From positions 4,588,001 through 4,652,000 of the forward strand of contig NZ_JAPEOX010000001.1 in assembly GCF_026340675.1 (NCBI RefSeq): DNA of 64,000 nucleotides, given 5' to 3'. How positions within the stretch are numbered: position 1 is the stretch's first letter; every line of letters begins with the position of its first letter. The DNA comes from Streptomyces sp. NBC_01264. GTDB taxonomy: Bacteria; Actinomycetota; Actinomycetes; Streptomycetales; Streptomycetaceae. A program made the position numbers and the translations under genes. The notes under the pieces are model-generated. The model worked only from the letters and a program-made list of their open reading frames with translations. It had not been told where the DNA came from and did not search any database. Below are positions 61,379 to 64,000 of this stretch, piece after piece.

Positions 61379-61930
61379 CTAGGCCCGGTTCGTCCGGTGG
61401 ACGAGGGCCGTGGCGATGGCGGCGAGGCCTTCGGCGCGGCCGGTGAGGCCGAGTCCGTCGGTGGTGGTGCCGGAGACGGAGACGGGGGCGCCCACCGCCG
61501 CGGCGAGCGCCTTCTGTGCCTCTTCGCGCCGCTTGCCGATCTTCGGGCGTACGCCGATCACCTGGATGGCGATGTTGCCGATCTCGAAGCCCTCGGCGCG
61601 GACGATCCGGGCGGCTTCCGCCAGAAGGGTGACGCCGGCGGCGCCGGACCACTCGGGGCGGGAGGTGCCGAAGTGCGCGCCGAGGTCGCCGACGCCGGCG
61701 GCGGAGAACAGGGCGTCGCACGCGGCGTGCGCGGCGACGTCCCCGTCGGAGTGCCCGGCGAGGCCGTCCTCGCCCTCCCAGAGCAGGCCGGCGCACCACA
61801 GTTCGCGGCCGGTCTCGAAGGCGTGCACGTCGGTGCCGATGCCGATCTGCGGCAGCAGGAACGGTGCGGTGGAGCCGGCGTCGGTGTCGGCGCCGGTCTG
61901 ATCGGGCTGGTCTGCGGAGCTAGTACGCAT
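61379..61930 (-). CDS. ispF: 2-C-methyl-D-erythritol 2,4-cyclodiphosphate synthase
   Basis: 183 residues: zinc-site '[12 protein letters not shown]' (D, H), '[20 protein letters not shown]', 'GDLGAHFG', and '[20 protein letters not shown]'. It forms MEcPP in the MEP isoprenoid pathway. The start overlaps the end of ispD by 11 bp, so they are translated together. The N-terminal ~22 residues are an extra polar tail compared with most IspF. Confidence 0.96.
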   Translation of the reverse strand: MRTSSADQPDQTGADTDAGSTAPFLLPQIGIGTDVHAFETGRELWCAGLLWEGEDGLAGHSDGDVAAHAACDALFSAAGVGDLGAHFGTSRPEWSGAAGVTLLAEAARIVRAEGFEIGNIAIQVIGVRPKIGKRREEAQKALAAAVGAPVSVSGTTTDGLGLTGRAEGLAAIATALVHRTNRA

Positions 61931-62672
61931 CGGTGGCCCTCCGGCGGGCGAGTACGGCCTCGGCGAGGACCAGGTCGAGCGGGCGGGTGACCTTGAAGGC
62001 CTCTTCGTGGCCGGGGATCACCACGACCGTGACGCCGAGCTGCTCCACCATGCCGGCGTCGTCCGTGGCGCCCTCACCGTCGACGGCCGTCTTTTCGTGG
62101 GCGAGGCGGAGCGTGGCCAGGTCGAAGCCCTGCGGGGTCTGTACGGCGCGCAGCCGGGCCCGTACGGGGGTGGCGACGACCGGCTCGGGCTCGCCGGGCC
62201 GGCCGGGCTCGACCTCCTTGACGGTGTCGGCCAGCGGCAGCGCGGGAACGACGGCGGGTGCGCCGTCGCGGACCGCCTCGACGACGGTGTCGACGGTGTC
62301 GACGGGGACCAGGGGGCGGGCCGCGTCGTGGATGAGGACGGCCGTGATGTCGGCCGGGAGCGCGTCCAGGCCGGCGCGTACGGATTCCTGCCGGGTCTCC
62401 CCGCCGGGGACGACCAGGATCTCCGTGCGCTCGGGCAGGGCGTGCTCGTCGATCATCCGGCGCACCTCGGCGGTGGCGGCGGCGTCGGGGGGTGCCACGA
62501 CGACGACGAGGGCGACCGCGCGGGAGCGCGCCATGGCGCGTACGGCGTGGATGAGCATGGGGGTGCCGCCCAGGGTCCGCAGGGCCTTGGGGGCGCCGGG
62601 ACCGAGACGGACCCCGCGGCCGGCGGCCGGGATCACCGCGGCGGTGCGGTGGGGGCGCGATTCGTCAGACAT
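61920..62672 (-). CDS. ispD: 2-C-methyl-D-erythritol 4-phosphate cytidylyltransferase
   Basis: 250 residues: '[20 protein letters not shown]' CTP-binding loop with Arg and Lys, '[18 protein letters not shown]', '[11 protein letters not shown]', '[20 protein letters not shown]', and '[14 protein letters not shown]'. It makes CDP-ME in the MEP pathway. ATG 62672 follows GGAGC; the longer frame upstream is non-coding. It overlaps ispF. Confidence 0.95.
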   Translation of the reverse strand: MSDESRPHRTAAVIPAAGRGVRLGPGAPKALRTLGGTPMLIHAVRAMARSRAVALVVVVAPPDAAATAEVRRMIDEHALPERTEILVVPGGETRQESVRAGLDALPADITAVLIHDAARPLVPVDTVDTVVEAVRDGAPAVVPALPLADTVKEVEPGRPGEPEPVVATPVRARLRAVQTPQGFDLATLRLAHEKTAVDGEGATDDAGMVEQLGVTVVVIPGHEEAFKVTRPLDLVLAEAVLARRRATDAY

Positions 62673-62921
62673 CAGTAGCTCCGAGCCAGGTTTGTGACTT
62701 CGGCCGACATGGGTATGGCCTGAAGGGTGCCGGGTGCGACGCCCTCGCCCCTTCCGTGACGACCGGTCGAGTCGGCTGCCCGGACCCGGCACGCCAGTGG
62801 TGTCCAGGCCCCTTGGTGTTCGGGGCATGGACGCAGACATGCCGCAGCGCCCGGCAACAAGTCTCCTTGTCATCGGGCACCGCGGCACAACTGTGTACGA
62901 CAAAGCGTACGAATGATCGCG

Positions 62922-63404
62922 TCAGGACGCGAGCACTTCGTCGAGGAGGGCCTCGGCCTTGTCCTCGTTGGTGTTCTCGGCGAGCGCGAGCTCGCTCACC
63001 AGAATCTGACGCGCCTTCGCGAGCATGCGCTTCTCCCCTGCGGAGAGCCCACGCTCACGCTCACGACGCCACAGGTCACGCACAACTTCGGCGACCTTGA
63101 TGACATCGCCAGAAGCGAGCTTTTCCAGATTTGCCTTGTAGCGCCGGGACCAGTTCGTCGGCTCTTCTGCGTACGGTGCGCGGAGCACCTCGAAGACCCG
63201 GTCAAGCCCGTCCTGGCCGACTACGTCGCGAACGCCTACGAACTCCGCATTGTCCGCAGGGACGCGAACGGTCAGGTCACCCTGGGCGACCTTGAGCACC
63301 AAGTAGGTCTTGTCCACGCCTTTGATCTGGCGAGTTTCGATGGCCTCGATCAGCGCGGCCCCGTGATGGGGATAGACCACGGTGTCGCCAACCTTGAACG
63401 TCAT
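62922..63404 (-). CDS. carD: CarD-family RNA polymerase-binding transcription regulator
   Basis: 160 residues: N-terminal Tudor-like RNAP-interaction domain ('[20 protein letters not shown]', '[19 protein letters not shown]') and a helical DNA-contacting domain with '[17 protein letters not shown]' carrying the wedge Trp. CarD binds RNAP beta and stabilises open complexes at rRNA and many other promoters. ATG 63404 follows AGGGGT. It lies upstream of ispD with a 249-bp spacer that has hairpins but no gene. Confidence 0.96.
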   Translation of the reverse strand: MTFKVGDTVVYPHHGAALIEAIETRQIKGVDKTYLVLKVAQGDLTVRVPADNAEFVGVRDVVGQDGLDRVFEVLRAPYAEEPTNWSRRYKANLEKLASGDVIKVAEVVRDLWRRERERGLSAGEKRMLAKARQILVSELALAENTNEDKAEALLDEVLAS

Positions 63405-63710
63405 GTGACAGGTACCCCTTCCGTGGCTATCCAGGGTAACACGAGAATCGACCGTTATGAATGGCGTTTTCGCAGGTCAGGGCCCATCTCAGGGCTTGAC
63501 AACAGCGACAGGAACGTGCTGCGGGAGGCCTTCGGGAGGGGGTATTCGCAGGTCGGAGGCGCTGTGCGGACCAGGCGAAACGGCTACGTTACACCTGCCC
63601 GGGACCCCCGACGATGTGACCTACGTCCCGTTTTGACGGTTTCGGAGGCAGGAAACCGAACTACTCCGTTCGACTGGCGGCCACCCGTACGGGTCCGTTC
63701 CGGCCCAATC

Positions 63711-63762
63711 CCGGAATTGATCACCGGGCGGTGTTCGATGAAATCCGGAAATTGATCACCGG
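63711..63762. repeat. Two copies of a CCGGAATTGATCACCGG-type palindrome
   Basis: Copies at 63711–63727 and 63745–63762 (the second with one extra A), 34 bp apart, in the AT-richer region ~310 bp upstream of carD. Paired palindromes look like a double operator, though the regulated gene is unclear. Confidence 0.5.
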
Positions 63763-63765
63763 AGC

Positions 63766-63793
63766 CCCGCCCGCCTTTGCGGGCGGGCCTTTT
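63766..63793 (+). terminator. Plus-strand hairpin terminator with T-tract, no obvious gene before it
   Basis: GCCCGCC and GGGCGGGC arms around a short loop, followed by CCTTTT on the plus strand. No plus-strand gene precedes it, so it may end a small RNA or antisense transcript in 63405–63765. Otherwise the 596 bp from carD to the window end show no supported gene. Confidence 0.55.
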
Positions 63794-64000
63794 GCGAATG
63801 AAAGATCACCCGGCCCCGGCGGCGCGGTGACGGGAGCGGCGGGTGCGGGCGCGGGACCCCGCTCAGGGCCCGGCCCCACACTGCGGAGGGTCGGGTGCGG
63901 GGGCGGGGTGGCGGCTCGGTAACCTAAGCGCGCTGACACATCCTTAGAGCGGCTTTACTTCGCCGCTCCGAGGCGTCCACCCTTCCGTTCCGTACGTCCA

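Noticed and set aside
58979..61990. 1003-codon plus-strand open frame
   Set aside because: It lies opposite rlmB, cysS and ispF, which are unmistakable; the frame is a Val/Gly/Asp-rich antisense artefact.
63731..63922. 63-codon plus-strand ORF starting MFDEIRKLITG
   Set aside because: It runs through a terminator hairpin and low-complexity Gly/Pro sequence, with no ribosome-binding site.

Overview
The window is a chromosomal segment of a Streptomyces-type actinomycete. It has very high GC content with G/C-biased third codon positions, many GTG starts, and the synteny groEL2 – cold-shock gene – MoaD-like gene – thrC-like gene – gpgS – otsA/otsB – nagK/nagA – cdgB – terD – hbpS/senS/senR – msiK – rlmB – cysS – ispF/ispD – carD. 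From memory, this matches the SCO4230s-to-SCO4290s stretch of S. coelicolor, read in the opposite numerical direction. Only one RNA gene for translation is present, a tRNA-Thr(TGT) near 53.4 kb, along with one SAM-I riboswitch.

Layout. (1) 0–17.3 kb is accessory: a MocR-type regulator cut by the left edge and divergent from a YczE membrane protein; an XRE/DUF397 pair; a Ser/Thr kinase carrying a lipoyl-like domain and a TTA codon; a decaying siderophore-like cluster (MFS remnant, Rossmann-protein remnant, GHMP kinase, PLP enzyme, P450 with an internal deletion); a subtilase divergent from a solo I9 propeptide-like protein; a Uma2 protein; an alanine symporter; a haloalkane dehalogenase-like hydrolase; and an NmrA/TetR pair. 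A 0.6-kb repeat-rich spacer and an orphan trpF follow. (2) 17.4–34 kb is conserved core: groEL2 with two CIRCE operators, a cold-shock gene, and a SAM-riboswitch-controlled thrC-like/sulfur-carrier operon. Then come GpgS, a frameshifted LAxTG surface protein, OtsA/OtsB, an orphan sugar-binding lipoprotein, and the nagK-nagA operon; the last two have DasR-type (dre) operators. (3) 34–45.3 kb is signalling: the diguanylate cyclase CdgB, TerD, an M1 lipoprotein peptidase, HbpS with SenS/SenR, and a second NarL-type pair whose kinase has no visible sensor. (4) 45.4–53.5 kb is accessory: hypothetical genes with a 126-bp tandem repeat between them, a pentapeptide protein, a SoxR-box quinone oxidoreductase, an APH(6)-like kinase, a DsbA-like lipoprotein, a DAO-family oxidoreductase and tRNA-Thr. 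(5) 53.6–64 kb is core: MsiK, a sugar-nucleotide transferase, a DoxX protein, RlmB, CysS, IspF, IspD and CarD.

How genes work together. MsiK can energise sugar ABC importers that lack their own ATPase, and the dre-like sites at nagKA, the orphan sugar-binding lipoprotein and msiK tie these to N-acetylglucosamine control. OtsA and OtsB form the trehalose pathway. CarD, IspD, IspF, CysS and RlmB read as one leftward core cluster.

The most interesting unit is the thrC-like gene followed by a MoaD/ThiS-type sulfur carrier ending in Gly-Gly-Cys, both behind a SAM-I riboswitch. This suggests homocysteine synthesis from O-phosphohomoserine with protein-bound sulfur rather than ordinary threonine synthesis. 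Other notable items are the kinase with a lysine-less lipoyl fold, the phospho-amino-acid kinase/PLP-enzyme pair, a structured inverted-repeat element at 16.4 kb, and a dispersed ~200-bp intergenic repeat present in two orientations.
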